Assembly (NCBI GenBank): GCA_030426085.1
Contig: JAUHYW010000014.1
Coordinates: 86,337 to 150,336 of the forward strand
Length of the DNA: 64,000 nucleotides
DNA from: a bacterium
Lineage (GTDB): Bacteria; Myxococcota_A; Bradymonadia; UBA7976; UBA1532
Direction: 5' to 3'
Below, in pieces: positions 8,580 through 17,257 of the stretch. Numbering within the stretch: position 1 is the first letter of the stretch; each line of letters opens with the position of its first letter. The notes beneath the pieces are model-generated. The model did no database searches. It had not been told where the DNA came from and worked only from the letters and a program-made list of their open reading frames with translations. The translations under genes were made by a program, and so were the position numbers.

Positions 8580-9454
8580 GCCCGGACGCCCCGGACCGCC
8601 GCTGGGCCCTGGCCGCCGCCGCGGCCCTCGTCGCCGCCTTCGTCTGCCCCCTGGCCATCGGCGGCGGCTGGGTCTTCGGCCCGACCCTGCTGACCCAGGC
8701 CCCGCCGGGGCTGCGTATCATGTCGCTCGTCCCGGGCATCGCCGGCCCCGTCGCCCTCGTCGCGGCTCTGAAGCTGCGCCCGCTGCCCCGCTCGATCACG
8801 CTGCTGCTCATCGGCGGGATCAGCGTCATCGCGCTCGTCGCCACGCTCGAGGCGCTGACCACCGGGCAGTCCGCCGGCCTGGAGCAGATCTTCACCCGGG
8901 GGGCGGTGGTCATGCCCGGCCCCCGGGGCCTCGTGCTCTTCGCGCTCGCGCTGACCGCGGCGTTCATCGGCCTGGGCCTCGCGCGCAGCCGCCCGGTGCT
9001 CGGGGCTCGTGTCGCGGGTTTGTCCGGCGCGGCGCTGCTCGCGCTCCACCTCGCGCCGCTGGGCGGCCGCACCCCGCTGGGTATCGTGCTCGACGGCGTC
9101 GCCTGGAAGACGGCGTGGCCCGTGCCGGCGTGCCTCGTCGTCAGCGCGGCCTTCGCGGTGGTCTGCACGCTGTTGCTGTTCGATGACTGGCTGCCTCACG
9201 GATGGGATCAGGCGTGGCTCGTCCGGTTGGCGACGCTGGCCGGCCTCGGCGCGCTGCTGGTGCTGCCGGTGGGGCTGAGCCTGGACAGCGCGGCCCGGGC
9301 CCCGGCGCTGCTGGGCACGACGGTCACGCTGATGGTCAAGGTCTACGGCGCGTGGATCGCGCTGCATGTGTTGATCGCGGCGGGGGTCATGGGGCTGGTG
9401 TCTGCTTCGTCCCTCACCGACGGCGGCGGCGGTGGATCCCCGGCGTCGCCGTGA
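8576..9454 (+). CDS. multi-pass inner-membrane protein, unknown
   Basis: The GTG at 8576 overlaps the preceding TGA (GTGA). The 292-residue product has about eight hydrophobic segments, from WALAAAAALVAAFVCPLAIG near the N-terminus to IALHVLIAAGVMGLV near the C-terminus, with short loops and no recognised motif. Coupling with the lipoprotein upstream suggests a joint envelope role. The last 41 bases overlap the 3' end of the opposite-strand helicase gene, which codes there for its Arg-rich tail. Confidence 0.7.
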   Translation: MSPDAPDRRWALAAAAALVAAFVCPLAIGGGWVFGPTLLTQAPPGLRIMSLVPGIAGPVALVAALKLRPLPRSITLLLIGGISVIALVATLEALTTGQSAGLEQIFTRGAVVMPGPRGLVLFALALTAAFIGLGLARSRPVLGARVAGLSGAALLALHLAPLGGRTPLGIVLDGVAWKTAWPVPACLVVSAAFAVVCTLLLFDDWLPHGWDQAWLVRLATLAGLGALLVLPVGLSLDSAARAPALLGTTVTLMVKVYGAWIALHVLIAAGVMGLVSASSLTDGGGGGSPASP

Positions 9455-11936
9455 GCGGGTCTTCGGGCCACGGGTGCTTGGGATACCGCCCGCGCAGCTC
9501 CTTGCGGACCTGGGGGTAGGTCGTCGCCCAGAAGCTCGCCAGATCGTCGGTGATCTGGACCGGGCGGCGGTTGGGCGCGAGCAGGTGCAGCACGATGGGC
9601 TCGCCCGCGAGCCGGGGGGTCTCGGGCAGGCCGAACAGGCGCTCGAAGCGGGTGGCGAGGACCGGCGGCTCGCCGGGGGTGTAGGCCAGCGCCCGGCGGG
9701 TGCCGTCGGGCAGGGTCAGGCGGGGCGGAGCCGCGCGGGCGAGGCGGCCGCGGGCGGTGTGATCGAGCAGGCCGTCGATGATCGAGGCCAGATCGAGCCG
9801 CCGCAGCTCGGCGAAGCTGCGCTTGCCGTCGCACAGGGTGCGCATCAGATCGGACGGCGGGTCGTGGGGGTCCAGATCGGGGAAGGTCGGCAGATCCCAC
9901 TCGGGGCGCACGCCGGACAGCCAGCGCAGGCGGGTGATCAGGGCCGCGGTGGCTGGGTCGTCGGGCCAGCCGAACGCCCGGCGGGGGTCGGCGGCGGCGG
10001 CCTCGACCAGCGCGGCGGCGACGGCGTCCCGATCGGCGGCGTCGCCGGCGGGCACCTCGTAGAGCACGAGGGCCAGATAGCGCCGCTGGGCGAATTGCAC
10101 GACGGCCTCGCGCTCGGGGTCGAAGCGGGTCGCGACGGCGGTCTCGACGTCGAGCCAGCTCGGATCCACCGCGCTGGCGGTCTCGATGATGTGCTCCGCC
10201 CGCTCGCCGCGGCGGCCGCCGCGCAGGCTCACCGCGACGATCAGCTCGGCGTCGCGCACGGCGCTGCGGGGCGAGAGCCGGGCCCCGCCGCCGCTGGCCA
10301 GCTTGAAGCGATCGCTGCGCGGGGCCCGGCGGCGGGCGACCCGATCGGGGAAGCCGGCCAGCAGCAATCGGGCCGGTGGGGTGGCGTCGGGGCTGCCATG
10401 TGAAGGCGCCTCACCGGGCATGGCGTCGATGCCTTCGATGTCATCGCCGTCGATACCCCGGGCGATGCGCACGATCTGATCCCGGGCCCGGCGGACCTCG
10501 GCCAGAGCCCGCCGGTTCACGCCCCGCGGCGGGTGGCGGGCGTCGAGGGCGTCCAGGCGCAGCTCGAGGTCGCTGTCGGCGGTGATCTCGGGCGGGTCGA
10601 ACCAGATGTCGCGCTCGGCGGCCAGCGCGGCGACGGCGGCGGCGGTGCGCAGTCGGTGGCGGCCGGCGAGCACGACCCGCCCCAGCCGGGGGTGGATCGG
10701 CAGGGCCAGCAGCGCCTCGCCCAGCGGGGTCACGCCCCGATCGTCGACCGCGCCCAGCCGCCGCAGCAGGCCGTCCGCCCGGTCGATGCTCTCGGTCGGC
10801 GGGGCCTCGAACCAGCCGAAGTCGTGGGGGTCGGCGCCCCACGCCCGCAGCTCGAGCACGGTGCGGGTCAGGTCGACCCGGGTAATGGCCGGGGCCTCGT
10901 AGGCTTGCAGGCCGCGGTGCTCGGCGGCGGTCCACAGGCGGATACAGCGCCCGGGCGCGGTCCGCCCGGCCCGCCCGGCGCGCTGGTCGGCCGAGGCCCG
11001 GCTGATGCGGGTGCGCTCGAGGCGCTCGAGGCCGATGGCCGGGTCGAAGCGGGGTACGCGGGCCTCGCCGCTGTCGACGACCGCGGTGACCCCATCGATG
11101 GTGACCGAGGTCTCGGCGATGTTGGTGGCCAGCACGACCTTGCGTCGGGGCTGGGGGGCGAGGGCCCGATCCTGCGCGGCGGCGGGCAGCCGGCCGTGCA
11201 GCGGCAGCACGTCGACGTCGGGCAGGGGTCCGAGCGCCTCGGCGGTGGCCTCGATCTCGCCGACGCCGGGCAGGAAGGCGAGGACGTGCCCGGTGGGCCC
11301 CGCGGCGAGCGCTCGGCGGACGGCGGCCGCGCAGCGCTCGGGCAGGCGGCGGTCGTCGACGAGCGGGACGTGCTCGATCCCGACCGGGAAGGCCCGCCCC
11401 TCGGCCCGCAGCGTCGGCGCGTCGAGCCACTCGGCGACCGGGCCCGGGTCGAGGGTGGCCGACATCACCACCAGCGTCAGCTCGGGGCGCACCTCGCGGA
11501 CCTCGCGCAGCAGCGCCAGCCCCAGGTCGGCGTGCAGGCTGCGCTCGTGGAACTCGTCGAAGATCACGCAGCCGACGCCTTCGAGGAACGGGTCGCTCTG
11601 CAAGCGGCGGGTGAGCAAGCCCTCGGTCAGCAGCTCGATGCGGGTGGCGGCCGAGGTGCGGTCGTCGAAGCGGACCCGGTAGCCGATCTCGCCTCCGAGG
11701 CGGGCGCCCCGCTCGTCCGCGATGCGCCGGGCGGCGGCGCGGGCGGCGACCCGCCGCGGCTGGAGGACGAGGATCCGGCCGTCGACCAGGCCGGCGTCGA
11801 GGATGGCCGGCGGGACCCGGGTGGTCTTGCCGGCCCCGGGCGGGGCGAGCAGGACGGCCCGGCGGTGTTCGGACAGCGCGTCGCACAGCGCCGGCAGGAG
11901 GGGGTCGATCGGCAGCGGCTGGGGCGGGCGGGGCAT
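9414..11936 (-). CDS. hrpB: ATP-dependent helicase HrpB
   Basis: DExH-box helicase of 840 residues, the usual HrpB length. Visible motifs: Walker A APPGAGKTT (31-39), DEFH followed by ERSLHADL (127-130), SATLD, TNIAETSVTIDG, and QRAGRAGRTAPG (motif VI). The conserved HrpB C-terminus includes FWATTYPQVRKELRGRYPKH and PWPEDPLTA. The ATG at 11936 is preferred over the in-frame GTG-type start further upstream, because the added residues are low-complexity and outside the family. HrpB is an RNA helicase whose cellular role is poorly defined. It is divergent from the toroid protein and overlaps the membrane protein at its 3' end. Confidence 0.93.
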   Translation of the reverse strand: MPRPPQPLPIDPLLPALCDALSEHRRAVLLAPPGAGKTTRVPPAILDAGLVDGRILVLQPRRVAARAAARRIADERGARLGGEIGYRVRFDDRTSAATRIELLTEGLLTRRLQSDPFLEGVGCVIFDEFHERSLHADLGLALLREVREVRPELTLVVMSATLDPGPVAEWLDAPTLRAEGRAFPVGIEHVPLVDDRRLPERCAAAVRRALAAGPTGHVLAFLPGVGEIEATAEALGPLPDVDVLPLHGRLPAAAQDRALAPQPRRKVVLATNIAETSVTIDGVTAVVDSGEARVPRFDPAIGLERLERTRISRASADQRAGRAGRTAPGRCIRLWTAAEHRGLQAYEAPAITRVDLTRTVLELRAWGADPHDFGWFEAPPTESIDRADGLLRRLGAVDDRGVTPLGEALLALPIHPRLGRVVLAGRHRLRTAAAVAALAAERDIWFDPPEITADSDLELRLDALDARHPPRGVNRRALAEVRRARDQIVRIARGIDGDDIEGIDAMPGEAPSHGSPDATPPARLLLAGFPDRVARRRAPRSDRFKLASGGGARLSPRSAVRDAELIVAVSLRGGRRGERAEHIIETASAVDPSWLDVETAVATRFDPEREAVVQFAQRRYLALVLYEVPAGDAADRDAVAAALVEAAAADPRRAFGWPDDPATAALITRLRWLSGVRPEWDLPTFPDLDPHDPPSDLMRTLCDGKRSFAELRRLDLASIIDGLLDHTARGRLARAAPPRLTLPDGTRRALAYTPGEPPVLATRFERLFGLPETPRLAGEPIVLHLLAPNRRPVQITDDLASFWATTYPQVRKELRGRYPKHPWPEDPLTATPGIHRRRRR

Positions 11937-11980
11937 GCGGCGCAGGCTACCGCAGCGGCGGCCGCCGATCGACGGGCCGG

Positions 11981-12010
11981 TTGACACTGCCCGGGGCCGG
12001 GGCGCACGCT
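11981..12010 (+). promoter_or_regulatory. promoter with consensus -35
   Basis: TTGACA (11981-11986), 18 bases, CACGCT (12005-12010), upstream of a GGAGGCGAG ribosome site and the ATG at 12044. The -35 is perfect and the -10 is weak, a pattern repeated at several genes in this window. Confidence 0.5.
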
Positions 12011-12043
12011 CTCCGTCCCATCGAGACCCGCGGAGGCGAGACC

Positions 12044-13036
12044 ATGAGCGACGCGCTGGCCCGGGCCTGTCGACGGACGGCCGAGAAGGGCACCCAGTGG
12101 ATCCTCGGCCAGCTCCTCGAAGACGGCTCGTTCGGCGACGAGGCGACCGATCTGGCGGCCTGCTACAAGCTGCCGATGCTGCTGCTGCTGACCGGCCGCA
12201 TGCGCGACGCCCACCGGGTGCTCGACCGCATCGTGGCCGACTTCGCCCGCAACGACGGGGACTTCGGCACCGAGGAGGAGACGCGCACCGCCGATCCGGT
12301 GCTGGCGCAGTATCCGGGCTACATGACCGGCTGGATCGCGCTGGGCGCCCTGCGCGTGGGGCGCTTCGACGTGGCGATGCCGGCCTTCGAGTGGCTGCGC
12401 GGGTTCCACGACCCCGAGACCGGCGGGGCGACGCTGTCGGGGCCCGACGGCGACGCGGATGATCCCATCTCGACGCTGATGACGGCCCACCTGGGCTACG
12501 CGGCGCTGTTCTTCGGCGATCACGCGCTGGCCCACGCCTGCGGCAAGGCGCTCGCCGACATGTACGCCGCCCAGCCCGAGCCCGAGAAGCGGCTGATGCT
12601 GCGCATGACCCGCGATGGGGGCTTCGTCGAGCCCGAGTCGGACGATGAGGCGGCGCTGCACGTCGTCGAGGCCGGGCGCGAGGATCAGGCGTTCTTCTTC
12701 GTGGGCTATCCGATCGCGTTCCTGACCCAGCTCTATCGGGCGACCGGCGACGAGGCCGCGCTCGAGACCGCCCGGCGCTACGCCGACTTCGCGCTGCGCT
12801 GCGGGCCGGGCATCGAGGTGAATCACTTCGCCCACAAGGTGGCCTGGGGCATGGGCCTGCTGCACCGGGCGACCGGCGACGCCCGGCACCACGCGCTCGC
12901 CCGGGCGATCACCGAGCACCTCATCGACGAGCAGGGCGATGACGGCGGCTGGCTCGAGGACGATCCGTTGACCGCCCGCCTCGATCAGAGCGCCGAGGTC
13001 TGCATCTGGCTCACCGAGCTGTCGGCTCTGATCTGA
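12044..13036 (+). CDS. alpha/alpha-toroid (prenyltransferase/terpene-cyclase-like) protein
   Basis: 330 residues starting at the ATG at 12044, which follows GGAGGCGAG; a longer in-frame extension is rejected because it runs through the promoter. Repeated helix pairs carry phrases such as ILGQLLEDGSFG, CYKLPMLLLLTGR and DGGFVEPESDDEAALHVVEAG. These are typical of the alpha/alpha toroid of squalene-oxidase-repeat and prenyltransferase-like proteins or glycosidase-like barrels. I see no DxDD cyclase motif, so catalysis of cyclisation is not supported. Probably cytoplasmic, since there is no signal peptide. Confidence 0.7.
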   Translation: MSDALARACRRTAEKGTQWILGQLLEDGSFGDEATDLAACYKLPMLLLLTGRMRDAHRVLDRIVADFARNDGDFGTEEETRTADPVLAQYPGYMTGWIALGALRVGRFDVAMPAFEWLRGFHDPETGGATLSGPDGDADDPISTLMTAHLGYAALFFGDHALAHACGKALADMYAAQPEPEKRLMLRMTRDGGFVEPESDDEAALHVVEAGREDQAFFFVGYPIAFLTQLYRATGDEAALETARRYADFALRCGPGIEVNHFAHKVAWGMGLLHRATGDARHHALARAITEHLIDEQGDDGGWLEDDPLTARLDQSAEVCIWLTELSALI

Positions 13037-13060
13037 CGCGACGTCGGCCGGGCGATGGCC

Positions 13061-14605
13061 TCAGCTCATCTCGAGCTGAGCCATGCGCAGCTTGAGCCCG
13101 TGGGCCGACACGCCCAGCGTCCGGGCCGCCGCCGAGCGGTCGCCGTCGTGCGCGTCGAGCGCGGCCCGGATCTGATCCGGCTCCAGCTCCGAGGCCAGGT
13201 TGAACGCGTCCTGGCTTCGCATGAAGGCGACCAGCGTATTGCGGCTCACCCCGAGGGCCCGGGCGGTGGCCGAGACCGAGCGCTTCTTCGCCTCGAGCGC
13301 CGCCTGCACCGCGTCGACCGTCAAGCCGGCGGGGCCGACCTCTTCGATGGCCGGCCGGTCGTCGGACGTGTCGGGCGGCGGCGGCTCGGCGGGCGCCGCC
13401 GACGCCGGCAGCCGGGCCCGGGGCGCGTCGTGGCTCTCCAGCGCGACCCGGGTCGCCAGCCGCCGGACCTCGCGGGCGTTGCCGGCCAACCCGCCGGCCA
13501 TCACCTCGGCGACCAGCTCCGGGCGCAGCCAGGGGACCCGTCGCCCGTCGGCCAGCAGCTCGAGGGCGCCCAGGCGCTCCAGCTCGGCCTTCAGGAAGTG
13601 CACGAACAGCAGCCCGGCGTCCACCGGGCGGTCTCGCAGGGGCTCGATGTGCACCGTCGAGGCCGAGATCCGTTCGAACAGCGCGTGTCGGAAGCGGCCG
13701 GCCTCGACCATGCCTTCGAGATCGGCGTCGGTCGCGGTGACGACCCGCACGTCGACCGTGCGCACCCGCCCGCCCACCGGCTGGATCTGCCCCGCGTCGA
13801 GCGCCCGCAGCAGCAGCGGCTGCACGTCGGCGGCCAGCTCGCCGATCTCGTCGAGGAAGAGCGTGCCCCCGTGGGCCTGCCCGAACCAGCCGGGGCGGGC
13901 GCTGCGAGCGCCGGTGAACGCGTCCTTCTCGTGGCCGAACAGCTCGGCGGCGGCCATGCTCGGGGGCAGCGCGGCCACGTTGACCGCGAGCATCGGGCCG
14001 TCGTGGCGGGGGCTCAGCCGATGCACCGCCCGGGCGGCGAGCTCCTTGCCGACGCCGCTCTCGCCCCGCAGCAGCACCGGCAGCGGGTGTCCCGCGATGC
14101 GGGCGAGGCGGTCGAGCAGGCGGTGGGAGGCCGCGCTCGCCCCGACCATCTCGCCGCCGGGCAGGGGCCCGTGGGAGCGGTGCAGCCACACCAGCGCGCA
14201 GCTCCCCAGCTCGATGCCGATCCCCGGGCCGTCGACGCGGGCCATCGGGATCCGCAGCGGGCCGGTCAGCGGTTGGCCGTCGACCCGGGCCCGCAGCCCC
14301 GGCGCCCCCGGCGTGAGCTCGATCGAGCGCCCCCGGCGCTGGAGCCACAGCGGCTTGCGGCTGATGCCGGGGTGGGTCAGCGGCTCGCGCGCGCCCAGCG
14401 CCTCGTGGAAGTCGGGGGTGGTCCGCCCCAGCGAGAGGGGCAGCCCCGCCTCCAGCTCGGGCAGCGTCGCGTGAGCGCCGATCCGGTCGCCGTCGGGGTG
14501 CACGACCACTGTCAGCCCCAGCGGGGCCGGCCCGTTGGCGCCCTCGGGGGCGCCCTCGGTGATGTCGAGCGTGGTCGCGTCCAGCGGCGCGTCATGGGAT
14601 GCCAT
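13061..14605 (-). CDS. sigma-54-dependent activator with FHA-like domain and two Fis-type HTHs
   Basis: 514-residue enhancer-binding transcription activator. Residues about 28-140 resemble an FHA domain (LPLSLGRTTPDF, then HPGISRK), which would sense phosphothreonine. The AAA+ domain follows with GESGVGKE (181-188), a GAFTGA loop altered to DAFTGA (228-233) and Walker B FLDEIGE (250-256). After a Pro/Asp linker come two Fis-type helix-turn-helix units, SVSATARALGVSRNTLVAFM and SAAARTLGVSAHGLKLRM. FHA in place of a receiver domain suggests control by a Ser/Thr kinase, and three are encoded in this window. The gene has its own -24/-12 promoter almost touching the ATG. The start is the only Met near the FHA region. 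Confidence 0.9.
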   Translation of the reverse strand: MASHDAPLDATTLDITEGAPEGANGPAPLGLTVVVHPDGDRIGAHATLPELEAGLPLSLGRTTPDFHEALGAREPLTHPGISRKPLWLQRRGRSIELTPGAPGLRARVDGQPLTGPLRIPMARVDGPGIGIELGSCALVWLHRSHGPLPGGEMVGASAASHRLLDRLARIAGHPLPVLLRGESGVGKELAARAVHRLSPRHDGPMLAVNVAALPPSMAAAELFGHEKDAFTGARSARPGWFGQAHGGTLFLDEIGELAADVQPLLLRALDAGQIQPVGGRVRTVDVRVVTATDADLEGMVEAGRFRHALFERISASTVHIEPLRDRPVDAGLLFVHFLKAELERLGALELLADGRRVPWLRPELVAEVMAGGLAGNAREVRRLATRVALESHDAPRARLPASAAPAEPPPPDTSDDRPAIEEVGPAGLTVDAVQAALEAKKRSVSATARALGVSRNTLVAFMRSQDAFNLASELEPDQIRAALDAHDGDRSAAARTLGVSAHGLKLRMAQLEMS

Positions 14606-14617
14606 GGGTCGGACTTT

Positions 14618-14633
14618 AGCAATCGCCGTGCCC
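14618..14633 (-). promoter_or_regulatory. sigma-54 (-24/-12) promoter
   Basis: On the minus strand GGGCACG (14633-14627), four bases, TTGCT (14622-14618). This matches the sigma-54 consensus TGGCACG-N4-TTGCW except for the first base. Initiation about 12 bases downstream falls near 14607, only a couple of bases before the ATG at 14605, so the mRNA would be nearly leaderless. Confidence 0.65.
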
Positions 14634-14737
14634 GATCGCCACGCGCCCGTGACGCCGGGGTGGAGCCCCGAGCGCGGGGTGTCATCCCACACCCGCCCAC
14701 ATCACTCGGCTGCCTGCCGGGGCCCGAGGACCCCACC

Positions 14738-14753
14738 GGGGTCTGCCGACCCC
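14738..14753. promoter_or_regulatory. inverted repeat, possible upstream activator site
   Basis: GGGGTC (14738-14743) and GACCCC (14748-14753) form a perfect 6-base inverted repeat with a 4-base centre. It lies about 135 bases upstream of the sigma-54 start, a usual distance for an enhancer-binding protein. It also sits upstream of the divergent lipoprotein promoter. This role is an inference. Confidence 0.3.
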
Positions 14754-14819
14754 ACCCCCTGTGCGCACAACTCCTCGATCCGGCGGCGAAAACCGGCCGC
14801 AGGCCCCTCGAATGAGTCG

Positions 14820-14849
14820 TGGACATCCGGCCTGCATCTTGCCTAGACT
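14820..14849 (+). promoter_or_regulatory. promoter implying a leaderless mRNA
   Basis: TGGACA (14820-14825), 18 bases, TAGACT (14844-14849). The ATG at 14857 starts 8 bases after the -10 box, about where transcription should begin, and there is no Shine-Dalgarno sequence. A leaderless transcript is therefore likely. Confidence 0.5.
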
Positions 14850-14856
14850 CGATGTC

Positions 14857-16701
14857 ATGCGACGTATCATCACCCTGCTGTTCGCCGCCGCGGCGGCCTG
14901 GGCTTGCAGCCCGGCCACGCTGACTGCCGACGACGTCCCGTCGATCGGCGCCACCAGCCCCGACGGGCTGCCCGCCCCGGGGCAGGCCGGCAACCCCGGG
15001 GTGCAGCCGCAGCCGGGCACCGATCCCGATCCGGGCACCGATCCCGATCCCCAGGTCGAGCCCGAGCCGCCGGCCCCGCCGCCGCTGTCGATCGTCATCG
15101 ACCAGCCGCCCCGGGGCCACCGCCAGGCGCCGGGCCCGATCCAGGTGGTGGGGCGGGTGGTCAACGGGCCGGCCCAGACGCTGATCGTCGGCGGGGCGCC
15201 GGTCACCCCCGACGCCCAGGGCAACTTCTCGGCTCGGGTCGACGCCGGGCCGGGGCTGCTGCCGCTCATCACCGAGGCCACCGCCGCCGACGGCCGCACC
15301 GCCGAGGACCGCCGGGCGGTGCTGCTCGGGGCCGACGCCGATCCGGGTCAGGAGGTGACCCGGGCGATGCAGATCATGATCACCACCGAGGGCGTCACCC
15401 GGCTCAACGACATGCTCGCCGGCTTCGTCGACGGCCTCGACATCGACTCGCTCGTCTCGGGGCAGGACACCGGCGACTTCAGCCTGACCTCGGTGAACTA
15501 CGAAGAGGTCACCATGCGCCTGGTGCCCCGGGCCGGGTTCATGGAGATCCGCCTGACCATCCACCGGCTGAGCATCGGCCTCGAGGGCACCTTCGACATC
15601 CTCTTCGTGCCGGTGGGCGTCAGCGGTGAGATGAACACCGACGCGCTGTACATCGACGCCGAGATGCACATCAACGCGACCCCCGCCGGCGGGCTCGACC
15701 TCGCCATGCGCAACCCGCGCATCGAGTTCGAGGGCTTCGGCTTCAACATCGACAACGTGCCCGGCTTCATCGAGGACCTCTTCGAAGGCACCGTGCGGGG
15801 CATGGCCGAGGACGCCATCAGCGACGCGCTCGCCGATCAGGTGCTGCCCGAGCTGTTCGACCCCAGCTCGCTCGACCAGGAGATCGACGTGCTCGGGCGC
15901 ACGGTGCAGATGGGTATGAAGATCCGCGACGTGGACGTCAGCTACGACGGCCTGATGCTCACCATGGGCTCGACCGCGGTGGCCCTCGACCCGGTCAACG
16001 CCGGCGGCGCGCTGCCCATCGACATGGCCGAGGCCGGGATGAGCTTCGCCGATCCCATCGATCTGGCGATGTCGGCCGACATGATCGGCCGCATCCTGCA
16101 CGCGATGTGGGCCGCCGGCGCGCTCGAGCTGGAGATGGCGCCCGGGGGTCAGATCGATCTGCCGGCCGGGGCCGGGCTGCCGCTGTTCCTGCCGTCGCTC
16201 GGCGAGGCGGGGGAGGGGCTCGATCCCAACGCGCCGCTGACCATCCGCACCCGGGCGCTGCTGCCGCCGGTGGTCTACGTCGACGAGGGCGAGAAGCCGC
16301 TGGTGATCGAGATCGGCGACATGCTGCTCGACCTCGAGGTGCCCGGCGAGCGGCTGGCGACTGTGGCGGTGCACACCATCATGCGCATCAGCCTGAACAT
16401 CGACACCTCGACCGGCCAGCTCCAGTTCGTGCCCGAGATCGAGGCCGAGGCCTACGGCGACGTGGCCGAGATGCCCCGGGGGCAGGTCAAGACCGAGCAG
16501 CTCGAGCGGCAGATCGCGCTGGCCATCCGCCTGCTACCGGCGGCCATCGCCGAGGACACCTTCAGCCTGGGCGCCGACGCCCTGCCGGTGCCGTTCCTGC
16601 TCGAGAACGCCCGCTTCGAGGCCGACGCCGCCGCGCCGTGGGTCCACATCCGCTCCGACATCGCCACCGAGGGCGATCCGGCGGCCCCGCCGGTGCAGTG
16701 A
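14857..16701 (+). CDS. large lipoprotein with Ig-like module and lipid-binding-like barrel
   Basis: 614-residue lipoprotein; the signal ends in WAC (Cys 17). Then come a Gly/Pro/Asp linker with GTDPDP repeats, a beta-sandwich-like module around 75-155 (starting IVIDQPPRGH), and a long C-terminal region. That region has amphipathic alternating strands and few charged cores (for example EIRLTIHRLSIGLEGTFDI and VHTIMRISLNIDTSTGQLQF). Its pattern recalls tubular lipid-binding (TULIP/BPI-like) folds, but this is only resemblance by eye. It is almost free of Cys after the lipid Cys, unlike the other big lipoproteins here. The 27-base gap to the next gene suggests co-transcription. Confidence 0.75.
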   Translation: MRRIITLLFAAAAAWACSPATLTADDVPSIGATSPDGLPAPGQAGNPGVQPQPGTDPDPGTDPDPQVEPEPPAPPPLSIVIDQPPRGHRQAPGPIQVVGRVVNGPAQTLIVGGAPVTPDAQGNFSARVDAGPGLLPLITEATAADGRTAEDRRAVLLGADADPGQEVTRAMQIMITTEGVTRLNDMLAGFVDGLDIDSLVSGQDTGDFSLTSVNYEEVTMRLVPRAGFMEIRLTIHRLSIGLEGTFDILFVPVGVSGEMNTDALYIDAEMHINATPAGGLDLAMRNPRIEFEGFGFNIDNVPGFIEDLFEGTVRGMAEDAISDALADQVLPELFDPSSLDQEIDVLGRTVQMGMKIRDVDVSYDGLMLTMGSTAVALDPVNAGGALPIDMAEAGMSFADPIDLAMSADMIGRILHAMWAAGALELEMAPGGQIDLPAGAGLPLFLPSLGEAGEGLDPNAPLTIRTRALLPPVVYVDEGEKPLVIEIGDMLLDLEVPGERLATVAVHTIMRISLNIDTSTGQLQFVPEIEAEAYGDVAEMPRGQVKTEQLERQIALAIRLLPAAIAEDTFSLGADALPVPFLLENARFEADAAAPWVHIRSDIATEGDPAAPPVQ

Positions 16702-16728
16702 CGCCGGCTCCCGGCCCGGCGATCCCCC

Positions 16729-17208
16729 ATGCAACGCCACATCACCAGCTTCACCCGCGACGCTGAGGGCCACTGGGTCGCCCGGCTCGACTGCCATCAC
16801 CCGCAGCACGTCCGCCATCGACCGCCGCTGAGCGATCGGCCGTGGCTCACCACCGAGGCCGGCCGGGCCAGCCGGATCGGGGCGCCGCTCGACTGCCTGC
16901 GCTGCGATGACTTCGAGTGGCCCGCGGGGCTCGTCTGCGTCCACTCGACGCCGATCTTCGACGCGCGGCGCGTGCCCGCCGGGCTGCTGCGGGATCACAC
17001 CACCCGCCAGGGCACCTGGGGCCGCATCGTGGTGCTCGACGGCGCGCTGGACTACGTGACCGCGGTCGGCCGTCACTGGCGGCTCGAGCCGGGGCGGGGC
17101 GGATCGGGGGTGGACGGCGCGGGCGTCGTGGTGCCCGGGATGAAGCACCACGTCGCGCCGGTGGGCGATGTGCGGTTCAGGGTGGAGTTCCATCGGCCGC
17201 CCGGGTAG
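16729..17208 (+). CDS. DUF3565-DUF1971 (TehB-like cupin) fusion
   Basis: 159 residues with two recognisable parts. The N-terminal half (ITSFTRDAEGHWVARLDCHH, QHVRHRPPL, PLDCLRC) matches DUF3565, whose conserved Cys and His suggest metal binding. The C-terminal half (VPAGLLRDHTTRQGTWGRIV, then VLDGALDY) matches DUF1971, the small cupin associated with tellurite resistance protein TehB. Cytoplasmic; no signal is seen. Function beyond a metal- or tellurite-related stress role cannot be claimed. Confidence 0.8.
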   Translation: MQRHITSFTRDAEGHWVARLDCHHPQHVRHRPPLSDRPWLTTEAGRASRIGAPLDCLRCDDFEWPAGLVCVHSTPIFDARRVPAGLLRDHTTRQGTWGRIVVLDGALDYVTAVGRHWRLEPGRGGSGVDGAGVVVPGMKHHVAPVGDVRFRVEFHRPPG

Positions 17209-17257
17209 GACCCGGGGCGAGCGCTCGATGGTGTCGGGGTGGGATCCGGAGCGCCGC

